From the NCBI RefSeq assembly GCF_900142755.1, contig NZ_FRCA01000011.1:1-64000 (forward strand): a stretch of DNA of 64,000 nt, in the 5' to 3' direction. Source of the DNA: Halomonas cupida. Its GTDB lineage: Bacteria; Pseudomonadota; Gammaproteobacteria; Pseudomonadales; Halomonadaceae. A program made the position numbers and the translations under genes. Positions within the stretch are counted from its first letter, which is position 1; every line of letters begins with the position of its first letter. Below, piece after piece: positions 40,287 to 53,013 of the stretch. The notes beneath the pieces are model-generated. The model was not told where the DNA came from, did not search any database, and worked only from the letters and a program-made list of their open reading frames with translations.

Positions 40287-42293
40287 TCAGCTTCCGGCGG
40301 GGCCACCGAGAGGATCGGAAGGCCGACGATCAGGAGTGTCATCCTCCTCCTCCTCATCACTGTCACCGCCATCACTGCCATCCTCCGCAGTATCGGAGCT
40401 GGCCTCCGGCTCCTCCGCTGGCTTGCCGGTGATCGGCGAGCCACCATTGGAACCTCGATCGTCCCAGTCCTTCGGCGGGCGCGGTGTACGGCCGTCCATG
40501 ATGTCCTTGAGCTGATCAGCATCGATGGTTTCGTACTGCATCAGCGCCTCGGCCATGGCATCCAGCTTGTCGCGATTGTCGTGCAGAATACGCTCGGCCT
40601 GGGCGTAGCACTCATCGATGATCTTGCGCACTTCCTTGTCGAGACGAGTGGTGGTCTCACCGGACTTGAGCTTGCCGCCGCTCTGCCCCGGTCCGCCGAG
40701 GAACTGGTGTGACTCGTCCTCATCGTACATGATCGGCCCCATCTCCTCGGACAGACCCCACTTGGCCACCATATTGTGGGCCAGTTCCGTGGCTCGCTTG
40801 ATATCGTTGGACGCACCAGTGGTGACACCATTAGGACCCAGCGTCATCTCCTCGGCGATACGGCCACCGAACAGCGAGCATATCTGGCTGATGATCTGCT
40901 GCCGTGACAGGCTGTAGCGATCCTGCTCGGGCAGAAACATGGTCACACCGAGGGCTCGGCCACGCGGGATGATGGTGACCTTGTACACTGGGTCATGCTC
41001 GGGCATCACCAGACCAATGATGGCATGGCCCGCCTCGTGGTAAGCGGTATTGAGCTTTTCCTTCTCGGTCATGACCATGGACCGGCGCTCGGCGCCCATC
41101 ATGATCTTGTCCTTGGCCATCTCAAGCTCTTCCATACCCACCAGGCGCTTGTTGCGGCGAGCTGCAAACAGGGCACCCTCGTTAACCAGGTTGGCCAGGT
41201 CGGCACCGGAGAAGCCCGGCGTGCCCCGCGCGATGAATGACGGTTTGACGTCATCCGCCAGCGGCACCTTGCGCAGATGGACATTGAGAATATGTTCGCG
41301 ACCACGGATATCCGGCAACGGTACTACCACCTGGCGGTCGAAACGACCCGGGCGCAGCAGTGCAGGATCGAGGACGTCCGGACGGTTGGTCGCGGCAATG
41401 ACGATGATGCCTTCGTTGGCCTCGAAGCCATCCATCTCCACCAGCAACTGGTTGAGCGTCTGCTCACGCTCGTCGTTGCCACCGCCCATGCCGGCGCCAC
41501 GAGAGCGGCCCACCGCATCGATCTCGTCGATGAAGATGATGCAGGGCGCCTGCTTCTTGGCCTGTTCAAACATGTCACGAACGCGGGAAGCACCCACGCC
41601 GACAAACATTTCAACGAAGTCTGAACCGGAGATCGAGAAGAACGGCACCTTGGCCTCGCCGGCGATCGACTTGGCCAGCAGGGTCTTGCCGGTACCGGGA
41701 GGACCGACCATCAACACCCCACGCGGGATAGTACCGCCCAGGCGCTGGAACTTGGTCGGGTCACGCAGGAAGTCGACCAGTTCCTCGACCTCTTCCTTGG
41801 CTTCGTCGCAACCCGCCACGTCAGAAAAGGTGGTCTTGATCTGATCCTGGGACAACAACTTGGCCTTGGACTTGCCGAAGCTCATCGGGCCGCCCTTGCC
41901 GGCTCCCCCACCCTGCATCTGTCGCATGAAGAACATGAAGATGGCAAGAATCAGCAGAATCGGGAAACTGGCGATCAACAGCCGCGTCCACAGGCTCTGT
42001 TGTTCCGGCTCCTGTCCCACCACTGTCACGTTGTGGGACAGGAGATCATCCATCAGCTTGGGATCTTCAGCCGAAGGACGGATGGTCTGGAAGGTCGTAC
42101 CGTCAGAGCGCTCACCAGAGATGGTATAGCCATCAATGGTAACGCTGCGTACCTTCTCATTCTGCACTTCCTGGACGAACTGGGAATAGTTCATCGTGTT
42201 GGGTGCATTCTCGACGCTGAAGTTGTTGAACACCGTCAGCAATACCGCCGCGATGACCAACCACAGAATCAGGTTCTTCGCCATGTCGTTCAA
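40287..42293 (-). CDS. ftsH: ATP-dependent membrane zinc protease FtsH
   Basis: 668 residues. Two membrane helices flank a periplasmic loop (MAKNLILWLVIAAVLLTVF; LLIASFPILLILAIFMFFMRQM), then the AAA module (GPPGTGKTLLAKSIAGEA, IIFIDEIDAVGRSRG, second region of homology ending RPGRFDRQV), then the zinc protease site YHEAGHAIIG. The tail is strongly acidic (EDGSDGGDSDEEEEDD), as expected of a halophile. The TTG at 42293 fits the GAGGG upstream by spacing, while the ATG at 42284 (MAKNLI) matches E. coli. FtsH degrades membrane and regulatory proteins. Confidence 0.97.
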   Translation of the reverse strand: MNDMAKNLILWLVIAAVLLTVFNNFSVENAPNTMNYSQFVQEVQNEKVRSVTIDGYTISGERSDGTTFQTIRPSAEDPKLMDDLLSHNVTVVGQEPEQQSLWTRLLIASFPILLILAIFMFFMRQMQGGGAGKGGPMSFGKSKAKLLSQDQIKTTFSDVAGCDEAKEEVEELVDFLRDPTKFQRLGGTIPRGVLMVGPPGTGKTLLAKSIAGEAKVPFFSISGSDFVEMFVGVGASRVRDMFEQAKKQAPCIIFIDEIDAVGRSRGAGMGGGNDEREQTLNQLLVEMDGFEANEGIIVIAATNRPDVLDPALLRPGRFDRQVVVPLPDIRGREHILNVHLRKVPLADDVKPSFIARGTPGFSGADLANLVNEGALFAARRNKRLVGMEELEMAKDKIMMGAERRSMVMTEKEKLNTAYHEAGHAIIGLVMPEHDPVYKVTIIPRGRALGVTMFLPEQDRYSLSRQQIISQICSLFGGRIAEEMTLGPNGVTTGASNDIKRATELAHNMVAKWGLSEEMGPIMYDEDESHQFLGGPGQSGGKLKSGETTTRLDKEVRKIIDECYAQAERILHDNRDKLDAMAEALMQYETIDADQLKDIMDGRTPRPPKDWDDRGSNGGSPITGKPAEEPEASSDTAEDGSDGGDSDEEEEDDTPDRRPSDPLGGPAGS

Positions 42294-42622
42294 GGGACTA
42301 CCCTCAATTACAGAAATCTGTCGGCTTCAGGTGCCGGTGAAGCTCTGACACTAGCCTTGTCACTAGTTTCGACACTACAGGAGCCAGCCTCGTTCAGCCA
42401 GCCCGAGGAACAGCAGGCCACTTTCAGCCTCGCACGATCCTCACAATGGTCCTGTCCAACCACTCTAGCCTATAGGCCTGTCAGTCTCCGCCCTCTACAC
42501 TCTGCCACGCTGTACTCTGTCATACTTGGTTGATGTTGTCCGCGTATTGCACCGGTAGGCACTGCCTATCAGTCTACGGCGCCATATATCATGCCGAGCC
42601 GTCCCCGAGCGAACCACCGGGA
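42294..42622. promoter_or_regulatory. 329-bp spacer upstream of ftsH, with a 12-bp repeat
   Basis: Lies between rlmE (upstream) and ftsH. It contains three 12-base units (42347, 42359, 42371; shared GwCACTA) close to the ftsH start. No terminator or sigma-32 promoter was convincing. It probably holds the ftsH promoter; its position could not be fixed. Confidence 0.45.
42347..42382. repeat. 12-bp degenerate tandem repeat x3 upstream of ftsH
   Basis: Units GACACTAGCCTT, GTCACTAGTTTC and GACACTACAGGA follow each other without gaps, 50-90 bases before the ftsH start. Confidence 0.6.
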
Positions 42623-43309
42623 CTAACCCTTGAAACCTTCGGCCAGCAGATAGACCTCACGCGAACGTGCGCGTGAGGCATCAGGCTTGCGTGTCACCAC
42701 TCGCTGAAAACTGCCACGTAGATCCTTCAGGTAGGCATCGAAGCCCTCACCCTGAAACACCTTGGCCACAAAACGCCCTCCAGGTCGCAGCGTCTGGCGC
42801 GCCAGATCCAGCGCCAACTCCACCAGATACATGGCCTGCGGCTGATCAATGGCAGCCATACCACTCATATTGGGGGCCATGTCCGACATCACAAGGTCCA
42901 CTGGGCGATTATTCAGCACTGCGAGGATTTCATCGAGTACCTGTTCTTCAGTAAAGTCTCCGTGGATGAAGTCGACGCCCGCCAGTGCATCCATCTCGAG
43001 AATATCCGACGCAATCACCACACCGCTGTCACCAACCCTTTCCGCCGCAATCTGGCTCCAGCCCCCCGGGGCCGCCCCCAGATCAATTACGGTCATGCCC
43101 GGTTTGAACAGGCGATCCTTGCCATCCAGCTCAATCAGCTTGTAGCTGGCACGCGAACGATAGCCATCCTGCCAACTCTGCTGCACGTAGCGATCATCGA
43201 AGTGCTCCTTCAACCAGCCAGCACTGGTCTTGCTCGCGCCACGCTTGTTGGCTGAGGCAGCCTGCTTGCCTGAAGACGAGGAAGGCCGGGAAGAACGGGA
43301 AGATGCCAC
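42623..43309 (-). CDS. rlmE: 23S rRNA 2'-O-ribose U2552 methyltransferase
   Basis: About 228 residues. WLKEHFDDRYVQQSWQDGYRSRASYKLIELD is the family start, and IDLGAAPGGWSQIAAERVG is the S-adenosylmethionine loop; DLVMSDMAPNMSGM and VAKVFQGEGFDAYLKDLR hold the K-D-K-E catalytic set. Residues before WLKEHF are a Ser/Lys-rich extension. The start is taken as GTG at 43309; a TTG 30 bases earlier is possible. It is a heat-shock-induced 50S assembly enzyme in E. coli, divergent from yhbY here. Confidence 0.93.
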   Translation of the reverse strand: MASSRSSRPSSSSGKQAASANKRGASKTSAGWLKEHFDDRYVQQSWQDGYRSRASYKLIELDGKDRLFKPGMTVIDLGAAPGGWSQIAAERVGDSGVVIASDILEMDALAGVDFIHGDFTEEQVLDEILAVLNNRPVDLVMSDMAPNMSGMAAIDQPQAMYLVELALDLARQTLRPGGRFVAKVFQGEGFDAYLKDLRGSFQRVVTRKPDASRARSREVYLLAEGFKG

Positions 43310-43559
43310 GGGATCACCTGAAACGCTGGCTGCGGGCAATGGGCTCGCCGATTACGAGCTGCTCCTTCAATAAGGACTGGCCGCAGGATATGGGGGAATA
43401 CAGTTCATGGGACGACAATGTTGTAGACCGACAACGGAGCAGCACGCTTTCATGCTGGCAGGATTCACCGTACCATTACCTACTGAACCTACTTACTCGC
43501 TTACTCATCGCACTTGTTATGTGCCATTGCGCGCCATTTTCGGGAAGATTCAAGATACC

Positions 43560-43886
43560 ATGAGCTTGTCACAGGCACAAAAGAAAGCATTTCGCAGCAT
43601 CGGCCATCACCTTGACCCCGTTGTCACTGCCTCCGAGAACGGCATCTCCGAGGGCCTTCTGGCTGAGCTCGAGCGAGCGCTCAATGATCACGAGCTGATC
43701 AAGATAAAGCTCGCCCTCACCGAGCGTGATGATCGCGCCGCCGTCCTCGACGAGCTGGCCAATGCCAGCGGTGCCGAGGTCGTCCAGAAGATCGGCAAGG
43801 TTGCCCTGCTCTACCGCCACAACCCAAAGGCCAACCCCAAGCTCTCCAATGTGAGCCGCTTCGAGCATCACCACGGCAGACACTGA
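43560..43886 (+). CDS. yhbY: YhbY family RNA-binding protein (CRM domain)
   Basis: 108 residues with a single CRM domain: LSQAQKKAFRSIGHHLDPVVTASENGISEGLLAELERALNDHELIKIKL, and VVQKIGKVALLYRHNPKA, with the conserved GxxG-like turn. CRM proteins associate with pre-50S ribosomes. It is divergent from rlmE and convergent with greA. A terminator follows. Confidence 0.95.
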   Translation: MSLSQAQKKAFRSIGHHLDPVVTASENGISEGLLAELERALNDHELIKIKLALTERDDRAAVLDELANASGAEVVQKIGKVALLYRHNPKANPKLSNVSRFEHHHGRH

Positions 43887-43927
43887 ATACTCAGAACCCG
43901 ACTTGCCGTAACAGAGCTTCGAAAACG

Positions 43928-43963
43928 AAACACCCCGCCAGCAACCACTGGCGGGGTGTTTTT
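43928..43963 (+). terminator. Terminator after yhbY
   Basis: A 13-base stem AACACCCCGCCAG / CTGGCGGGGTGTT followed by TTT. The left arm is partly repeated at 43982-43994 without its partner. Confidence 0.9.
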
Positions 43964-44010
43964 CATGGCCGTTTGATACACGAACACCCCGCCAACTGGG
44001 TCGACGAGGT

Positions 44011-44059
44011 GCTCGTAGCTCGTAGCTCGTAGCTCGTAGCTCGTAGCTCGTAGCTCGTA
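44011..44059. repeat. 7-bp perfect tandem repeat x7 next to the greA stop
   Basis: Seven perfect copies of GCTCGTA plus a partial copy run up to the greA stop codon (44062). Nothing is encoded. Perfect identity of all units suggests recent or ongoing slippage. Confidence 0.95.
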
Positions 44060-44061
44060 GC

Positions 44062-44534
44062 TTACAGATGTTCCACAGAGGAAATCTCGTACTCCACTTC
44101 ACCACCTGGTGTGCGCACCAGCACGATTTCACCTTCTTCCTTGCCAATCAGGGCACGGGCAATCGGTGATGTCACGGAAATGCGGCGCTGCTTGATGTCC
44201 GCCTCATCCTCGCCAACGATGCGATAGGTGACTTCCTCGTCGGTCTCGAGGTTGAGCAGCTCGACTGTGACACCGAAAATCACCTTGCCGGTACGCGGCA
44301 GCTTGGTGACATCGATGACTTGAGCATTGGACAGCTTGCCCTCGATCTCCTGAATGCGACCCTCGATGAAGCCCTGTTGCTCGCGAGCCGCATGGTACTC
44401 GGCATTCTCCTTGAGATCGCCGTGCTCACGCGCCTCGGCAATGGCAGCGATTACCTTCGGGCGAGCCTCACTCTTGAGCTGCTCCAGCTCATCACGCAGG
44501 CGTTGCTCACCAGCGACGGTCATCGGGACCTTGT

Positions 44535-44538
<4 letters not shown>
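44062..44538 (-). CDS. greA: Transcription elongation factor GreA
   Basis: 158 residues: N-terminal coiled-coil hairpin (MTVAGEQRLRDELEQLKSEARPKVIAAIAEAREHGDLKENAEYHAAREQQGFIEGRI, with the acidic tip DLKENAEYHAA that stimulates cleavage of backtracked RNA) and a C-terminal FKBP-like domain (EVTYRIVGEDEADIKQRRISVTSPIARALIGKEEGE). Its start overlaps the carB stop by three bases (ATGA). Confidence 0.98.
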
Positions 44539-47765
<3,227 letters not shown>

Positions 47766-47829
47766 GGTGCTTCCCGCTTGAAATTTTGACGAAGAATCGA
47801 ATCGAGTGTGTGGGTTGCGTCAGGCCGCC

Positions 47830-48975
47830 TCAGCGGCGGCTGCGCATCATCTCGATAAAGCGGTCGAACAAGGGAGCGACATCCCTGGGGCCAGGACTGG
47901 CTTCCGGGTGTCCTTGAAAACTGAACGCCTGGCGGTCAGTGCGCTCGATACCCTGCAGGGTGCCATCGAACAGCGAGCGATGGGTGGCGCGCAGGTTGTC
48001 CGGTAACGTCGATTCGTCAGCAGCAAAGCCGTGGTTCTGACTGGTAATCATCACGCAGCCGGTGTCGAGGTCCTGGACCGGGTGGTTGGCACCATGGTGG
48101 CCATGCCCCATCTTGACCGTCGTCGCGCCACTGGCCAGCGCCAGCAGCTGGTGACCCAGGCAGATACCGAAGATCGGCGTATCAGTCTCGAGCAGTTCGC
48201 GGATGGCAGTGATGGCGTAATCGCAGGGCTCAGGGTCCCCCGGGCCATTGGACAGGAAGATGCCATCCGGCTGCAGCGCCAGCACTTCCGCGGCGGGCGT
48301 CTGCGCCGGCACTACGGTCAGGCGGCAACCGCGACTGGCCAGCATGCGCAGAATATTGAACTTCACACCGTAGTCGTAGGCCACCACGTGGAACGGACGC
48401 TCGGTGGTGCTGGTATCGGCATAGCCTTCACCCAGCGTCCACTCGCCCTCGCTCCATTCGTAACGCTCGGTGCAGGAAACAACCTTGGCCAGATCCATGC
48501 CCTTGAGCCCCGGGAAGGCCCGCGCCGCCTCGAGGGCGCGCGCTTCAGCATCGGCGCCCTCGGCCTCGGCTCCGGCGAGGATGGCGCCATTCTGGGAGCC
48601 CTTGTCACGCAGAATGCGAGTCAGTCGGCGCGTATCGATATCGGCGATACCTACGACATTCTGGGAGACAAGATAGTCGGATAGGCTTTGGGTCGAGCGG
48701 AAGTTGCTGGCAACCAACGGAAGATCACGGATGACGAGTCCAGCGGCAGCAATGCTGGAGGATTCCACGTCTTCGGGGTTGATACCGGTATTGCCGATGT
48801 GAGGATAGGTGAGAGTAACGATCTGTCGCGAATAGGAAGGGTCGGTGAGAATTTCCTGATAGCCGGTCATGGCCGTATTGAACACCACTTCACCACTGGC
48901 CTGCCCATCAGCGCCAATGGCGGTGCCGTGGAATACGCTGCCATCTTCCAGGGCCAATATTGCGGGTTTGTTCAA
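47830..48975 (-). CDS. carA: Carbamoyl-phosphate synthase, small subunit
   Basis: 381 residues. Glutaminase subunit, with the N-terminal structural domain (AILALEDGSVFHGTAIGADGQASGEVVFNTAMTGYQEILTDPSYSRQIVTLTYPHIGNTG) and the class I amidotransferase (FGICLGHQLLALASG with the catalytic Cys; FSFQGHPEASPGP with the His and Glu). The start is a TTG at 48975 behind GGAGG eight bases upstream; the frame extension is not family-like. It lies 64 bases before carB. Confidence 0.97.
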   Translation of the reverse strand: MNKPAILALEDGSVFHGTAIGADGQASGEVVFNTAMTGYQEILTDPSYSRQIVTLTYPHIGNTGINPEDVESSSIAAAGLVIRDLPLVASNFRSTQSLSDYLVSQNVVGIADIDTRRLTRILRDKGSQNGAILAGAEAEGADAEARALEAARAFPGLKGMDLAKVVSCTERYEWSEGEWTLGEGYADTSTTERPFHVVAYDYGVKFNILRMLASRGCRLTVVPAQTPAAEVLALQPDGIFLSNGPGDPEPCDYAITAIRELLETDTPIFGICLGHQLLALASGATTVKMGHGHHGANHPVQDLDTGCVMITSQNHGFAADESTLPDNLRATHRSLFDGTLQGIERTDRQAFSFQGHPEASPGPRDVAPLFDRFIEMMRSRR

Positions 48976-49106
48976 TGTTACGTCCTCCCAATGCTCGTCA
49001 AGGTAACCACACACCACTCTGCACACCATCTGCCTGACCGAAACCGCTGGCCCAGTCGGCATGGACCCGGCCCTCTGTGCTCTACTAGCGCAAGGGGCCG
49101 GGCCGT

Positions 49107-49152
49107 AAAAAAGCGGGACGAAACCCGATTGATGACCGGTTTCATCCCGCTT
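49107..49152 (-). terminator. Terminator between dapB and carA
   Basis: On the minus strand a long stem AAGCGGGATGAAACCGG / CGGGTTTCGTCCCGCTT closes on a nine-base loop and ends in T6. It isolates carAB from dapB, so carAB transcription must start in the following 130 bases. Confidence 0.9.
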
Positions 49153-49353
49153 GTTATGCTTCTTGTCCTGCGCTCGGAATGTCTGAGCCGAAAACCATTG
49201 CCTCGCCAGCCCGCTCCACCAGTTTATGCACAGAACGGCATGGACAGATCTCGCCCGGCCAAAATTTTTGAGATGTTACAGGAAAACCATCCGCCTGGCC
49301 AGCCAATAAAGTGAATTTCACCGCCCTGAAATCATGCCAGCCTGCAGGACATC

Positions 49354-50178
49354 CTACTGTTCATCAAGCCCGAGTACATCGTTCATACCATAGCGCCCCA
49401 CGCCCTGACCGCTGACCCAGCGTGCCGCGCGCACAGCCCCTCTGGCAAAGGTCATGCGACTGGATGCCTTGTGGGTGATCTCGATACGCTCGCCTTCGGT
49501 AGCAAACATCACCGTATGTTCGCCGACGATGTCACCGGCTCGCACCGTAGCAAAACCGATCTCGCTGGCCTGGCGCGGGCCACACTGCCCTACCCGCTCG
49601 AACACGCCATGTTCCTTGAGGTTACGATCCAGTGCCGCCGCCACCACTTCTCCCATGCGCAACGCAGTGCCGGAGGGTGCATCGACCTTGTGACGATGGT
49701 GAGCCTCGATCACTTCGATGTCATAGCCCTCGTCGCCCAGTGCACGAGCAGCGGTCTCCAACAGCTTGAGGGTCAAGTTGACACCTACACTCATATTGGG
49801 CGCAAAGACCATCGGCACACGCTGGGCGTAACCATCGAGTTTCTCGAGCTCAGCATCGCTCAAGCCGGTGGTACCTATCACGATGCCCTTGCCATGTTCG
49901 GCACAGAAGGCCAGGTTGGCGAGGGTGACAGCAGGAGTGGTGAAGTCGATCAGCACATCGATGTCGTCGACCACCGATGCCAGTGAGTCCACTGCACTGA
50001 TGCCCAGTCGACCAACTCCTGCCAGCTCACCGAGGTCGGCACCCACCAGGGAACTACCCGGCTCGACGATACCCGCCGCCAGCGTGGCTCCGTCATCCTG
50101 GCATACAGCGTTGACCAGGGTTCGGCCCATGCGGCCAGCGACACCAACAATGGCAATGCGGGGAGCAGCGGTGGTCAT
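49354..50178 (-). CDS. dapB: 4-hydroxy-tetrahydrodipicolinate reductase
   Basis: 274 residues. Diaminopimelate and lysine pathway. The N-terminal Rossmann motif is IAIVGVAGRMGRTL; VLIDFTTPAVTLANL and VFAPNMSVGVNLTLKLLE follow; the catalytic pair is in EVIEAHHRHKVDAPSGTALRMGE; FARGAVRAARWV is the C-terminal signature. The ATG at 50178 has GAGGA upstream. In Pseudomonas and related genomes dapB follows dnaJ directly; here about 7.4 kb lies between. Confidence 0.98.
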   Translation of the reverse strand: MTTAAPRIAIVGVAGRMGRTLVNAVCQDDGATLAAGIVEPGSSLVGADLGELAGVGRLGISAVDSLASVVDDIDVLIDFTTPAVTLANLAFCAEHGKGIVIGTTGLSDAELEKLDGYAQRVPMVFAPNMSVGVNLTLKLLETAARALGDEGYDIEVIEAHHRHKVDAPSGTALRMGEVVAAALDRNLKEHGVFERVGQCGPRQASEIGFATVRAGDIVGEHTVMFATEGERIEITHKASSRMTFARGAVRAARWVSGQGVGRYGMNDVLGLDEQ

Positions 50179-50399
50179 GCAGCACAATCCTCATGCAGTA
50201 GGGAACAGGGCAGTAGGGTAAGGCGACCGAAAGCAGCCTCGATCCGCGCAGTATAACAATGCCGCCGCATGGCGTCTGTGCCGGTCTCACTGATGTTGGC
50301 GTGGCCACCCACGACCGACACCGACTCCACCCATCGTCATGCCGGCCCGCTACACTGGAGGATCGGATCACCCACTCCTGCCCGGAAAAGGGAATTTCC

Positions 50400-51467
50400 A
50401 TGCCTGCCAACCGCTGGCCCACCATCCTCACCTCCTCGCTCACCGGCCGACGCCATCCGCGGAACCGGTGTACCGTCCTGCTGGGCCTTTTACTACTGCT
50501 CTGGGGACTGCCGGGTTGCGCCCACCAGGTGCGCAGCGCCAGCCTCGCCGGCGCCAATCTCGCCGACACCAATGCCGTTGACGGCCACCCACCGTCGGTG
50601 CCCGGCATCGAGTTCTGCGGCAGCCTGGAGCTTCCCGACCACTGGCCATCGCACAGCGCTGCGGCGGCGCAACCGCTCGGCGGGCTATCGGCACTGGCCT
50701 GGGACGAGGACGAACAGTCACTATGGCTGGTATCCGACCGCGGCCGCCTGCATCAGACACTGCCGGTATACGACGACGGGCAACTGGTGGACCTGGTGGT
50801 CGTCGCCAGTCACACCCTGAAGGACAGCAGCGGCCAGCCACTCAGCGGCAGCAACGTGGATGCCGAGTCACTGGTGCTGGATGACGCCTGGGATGGTGAG
50901 CGAGGCAACACGGCGTTACTGATTGGCTTCGAGCGAGACCACCGTCTGCAGCAGTTCAACACTCAGGGCTACCCCATCGGTGATGCCCTGCGCCCGGGCC
51001 CGGCACAGAGTGCCACCCGCAACGCTGGCATGGAGGCCATGACCCGGCTTCCCGATCTCGACATCATCGTCGGGCTCGAGTCCCCACCCGACGGCGGCAA
51101 AGCGAAAGTCACCCGTCTGTTCAGCCTTGATGGCAAGCACCATTGGGATTATCCACTGGCTCCTGCCACCAATAGTGCCCTGACCGATATGGCGCCATGG
51201 CCAGGCAGTCCGGATACCCTGGTGACCCTCGAGCGCGCCTGGGCACCACCCCGATTGACCATCACCCTCAAACGCACCGAGCTGCTGACACCACCGCACG
51301 TCAGCACCACCACGGTCTTCAGTCTGTCCAGCGCTGACGGATGGCGCCTGGACAATATGGAAGGACTCGCCGCCATGCCGAATGGAAGCCTGCTGATGGT
51401 CAGCGACAACAACTTCAGCGCCCTGCAGCGCACGCTGCTTACCTGCCTGCGCCTCACACAGGACTGA
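50400..51467 (+). CDS. Lipoprotein with a phytase-like esterase domain
   Basis: 355 residues. The lipoprotein signal is RNRCTVLLGLLLLLWGLPGC; the body matches the esterase-like-activity-of-phytase family (SALAWDEDEQSLWLVSDRGRLHQ; VDAESLVLDD; NAGMEAMTRLPD; DNMEGLAAMPNGSLLMVSDNNFSALQRTLL). These are calcium-binding beta-propeller-like proteins of unproven substrate; phosphoesterase activity is suspected. It is monocistronic on the plus strand, convergent with a DMT transporter. Confidence 0.8.
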   Translation: MPANRWPTILTSSLTGRRHPRNRCTVLLGLLLLLWGLPGCAHQVRSASLAGANLADTNAVDGHPPSVPGIEFCGSLELPDHWPSHSAAAAQPLGGLSALAWDEDEQSLWLVSDRGRLHQTLPVYDDGQLVDLVVVASHTLKDSSGQPLSGSNVDAESLVLDDAWDGERGNTALLIGFERDHRLQQFNTQGYPIGDALRPGPAQSATRNAGMEAMTRLPDLDIIVGLESPPDGGKAKVTRLFSLDGKHHWDYPLAPATNSALTDMAPWPGSPDTLVTLERAWAPPRLTITLKRTELLTPPHVSTTTVFSLSSADGWRLDNMEGLAAMPNGSLLMVSDNNFSALQRTLLTCLRLTQD

Positions 51468-51490
51468 TGATCGCCACATCAATAGCGCCT

Positions 51491-52429
51491 CTACGATCGT
51501 GCCCTGCTGGGCACTTCCACATCCCGACGCATTCTCACGTCTCGGCGCAGCAACAGCAGAATGGCCAGGATGACCATGACAGACCCCGGCAGCCACCGGG
51601 GCGACAGGACCTCGGGAGCCTGCAGGAACAGCAGCAACATGGAAACAAAGGGCACCAGATAACCATAGGCAGTCACCGCCGCAGGCGTCAGAGTCGCTGT
51701 TGCACGCTGCTGCAACCAGAAGGTCACGCCACTGGAGAACAGCCCCAGGTAGGTCACCAGCGCCAAATCGCTCAGGGTCATACGCGCCATGGCATTCGGA
51801 TGATTGAAGATCAGTCCCAGCAGAGCAATAAGCACACCGCCCAGGACCAGACTCCACAGGGTGCGAACCCCGGCATGGGGGGATAACCAGCCACGCATCA
51901 AGCCGAACTTCGACAACACGGGATACAAGGCGGATGCCAGACAACCGACAAAGAAGGCAGCTTCCCCGAGACCGAACTGCATCCGCGTCAGGTCTCCATC
52001 GGCCTCTGCCCAGGCCAGCCCCAGCGCACCAAAGGCACCGAGGGCCAACAGTGCCAGCAGCGACAGAGCACGCTGCTCAACACTCAGGAAACGTCCGAGC
52101 CCGTAGGCCAATAGCGGCACGCTGACATAGAGCGTCGCCATGGATAATGCCGTGGTGCGATGCGCCGCCCAGAACATGGTGCCGAAAAACCCCGCCAGGC
52201 AAAGCCCCATCAAGGCATACAGCCAGGCTCCTTGACGACTCGGCTTCAGCCCCGGCGCACCCCATACCAGCGGCAGCACCGCCAGGGCCGCGATGGCAAA
52301 ACGCAGTGCGGTCAGCAACAGGGGCGGCAGTCCCTCGCTGAGCAGGCCGACCGCCGGAAACGACAGCCCCACCAGCAGCGCCCATATCAGCATGCCAAGG
52401 TGCGCAGCCCAAAGCCCTTGTGTCTTCAT
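51491..52429 (-). CDS. EamA/DMT-family transporter
   Basis: 312 residues with ten hydrophobic helices in two EamA repeats (LGMLIWALLVGLSFPAVGLLSEGLPPLLLTALRFAIAALAVLPL and ALVTYLGLFSSGVTFWLQQRATATLTPAAVTAYGYLVPFVSML). Probable metabolite exporter; the substrate is unknown. Its ATG overlaps the MarR-type stop in an ATGA, so regulator and exporter form one operon. Confidence 0.87.
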   Translation of the reverse strand: MKTQGLWAAHLGMLIWALLVGLSFPAVGLLSEGLPPLLLTALRFAIAALAVLPLVWGAPGLKPSRQGAWLYALMGLCLAGFFGTMFWAAHRTTALSMATLYVSVPLLAYGLGRFLSVEQRALSLLALLALGAFGALGLAWAEADGDLTRMQFGLGEAAFFVGCLASALYPVLSKFGLMRGWLSPHAGVRTLWSLVLGGVLIALLGLIFNHPNAMARMTLSDLALVTYLGLFSSGVTFWLQQRATATLTPAAVTAYGYLVPFVSMLLLFLQAPEVLSPRWLPGSVMVILAILLLLRRDVRMRRDVEVPSRARS

Positions 52430-52962
52430 GGTCCCTCCCTCGTGGCTCTGCCTTCCAGTGCCACCAGCAGGGCTCGCAGCCCCGCAGCCAGGGCATCGGC
52501 GTGATCGACATCGAGAGCTTCGCGCATGGCGCCAAGCTCGGACAGATAGGCATCCAGCAGCCCCGGCATCATCTCGCGCCCCTTGTCACTGAGTCTGACC
52601 AGAACACTGCGGCGATCCTCAGGGTTGTCCACGCGCTCGATCAGGTCACGCTCGGCCAGACGATCGAGACGATTGGTCATGGCGCCAGAGCTCAACACCA
52701 CAGCCGCACAGAGTGCATTGGGTGTCATGCCTTCATTCGTTGCTCGCCGATACAGCGTCGACAGCAGGTCGAACTCTCCCTCCCGCAACCCATGGGCGCG
52801 AAATACCACCGATACGCGCCGATCCACGTGTTTCATGATGCGGTACAGACGCGTGAAGATGCCCATATCGGAGGGGTCACGATCAGGCAGGACCGTGCAC
52901 CACTCCGAGATCAACCGATCGATGGCATCACGTGGAACCTCGTCTTCAAGCAATTCCGGCAT
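52426..52962 (-). CDS. MarR-family transcriptional regulator
   Basis: 178 residues, longer than minimal MarR because of an N-terminal extension. The winged helix is LREGEFDLLSTLYRRATNEGMTPNALCAAVVLSSGAMTNRLDRLAERDLIERVDNPEDRRSVLVRLSDKG. It probably represses the co-transcribed exporter and responds to its substrate. GGAGG precedes the ATG. A 15-bp tandem repeat lies 50 bases upstream in its promoter region. Confidence 0.88.
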   Translation of the reverse strand: MPELLEDEVPRDAIDRLISEWCTVLPDRDPSDMGIFTRLYRIMKHVDRRVSVVFRAHGLREGEFDLLSTLYRRATNEGMTPNALCAAVVLSSGAMTNRLDRLAERDLIERVDNPEDRRSVLVRLSDKGREMMPGLLDAYLSELGAMREALDVDHADALAAGLRALLVALEGRATREGP

Positions 52963-53013
52963 GGCGGTCCTCCTGTGGACGGCAATTCTTCCACGGCAAC
53001 TGTTTACGTAACG

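Noticed and set aside
44011..44059. CRISPR-like array
   Set aside because: The unit is only 7 bases with no spacers; it is a simple tandem repeat.
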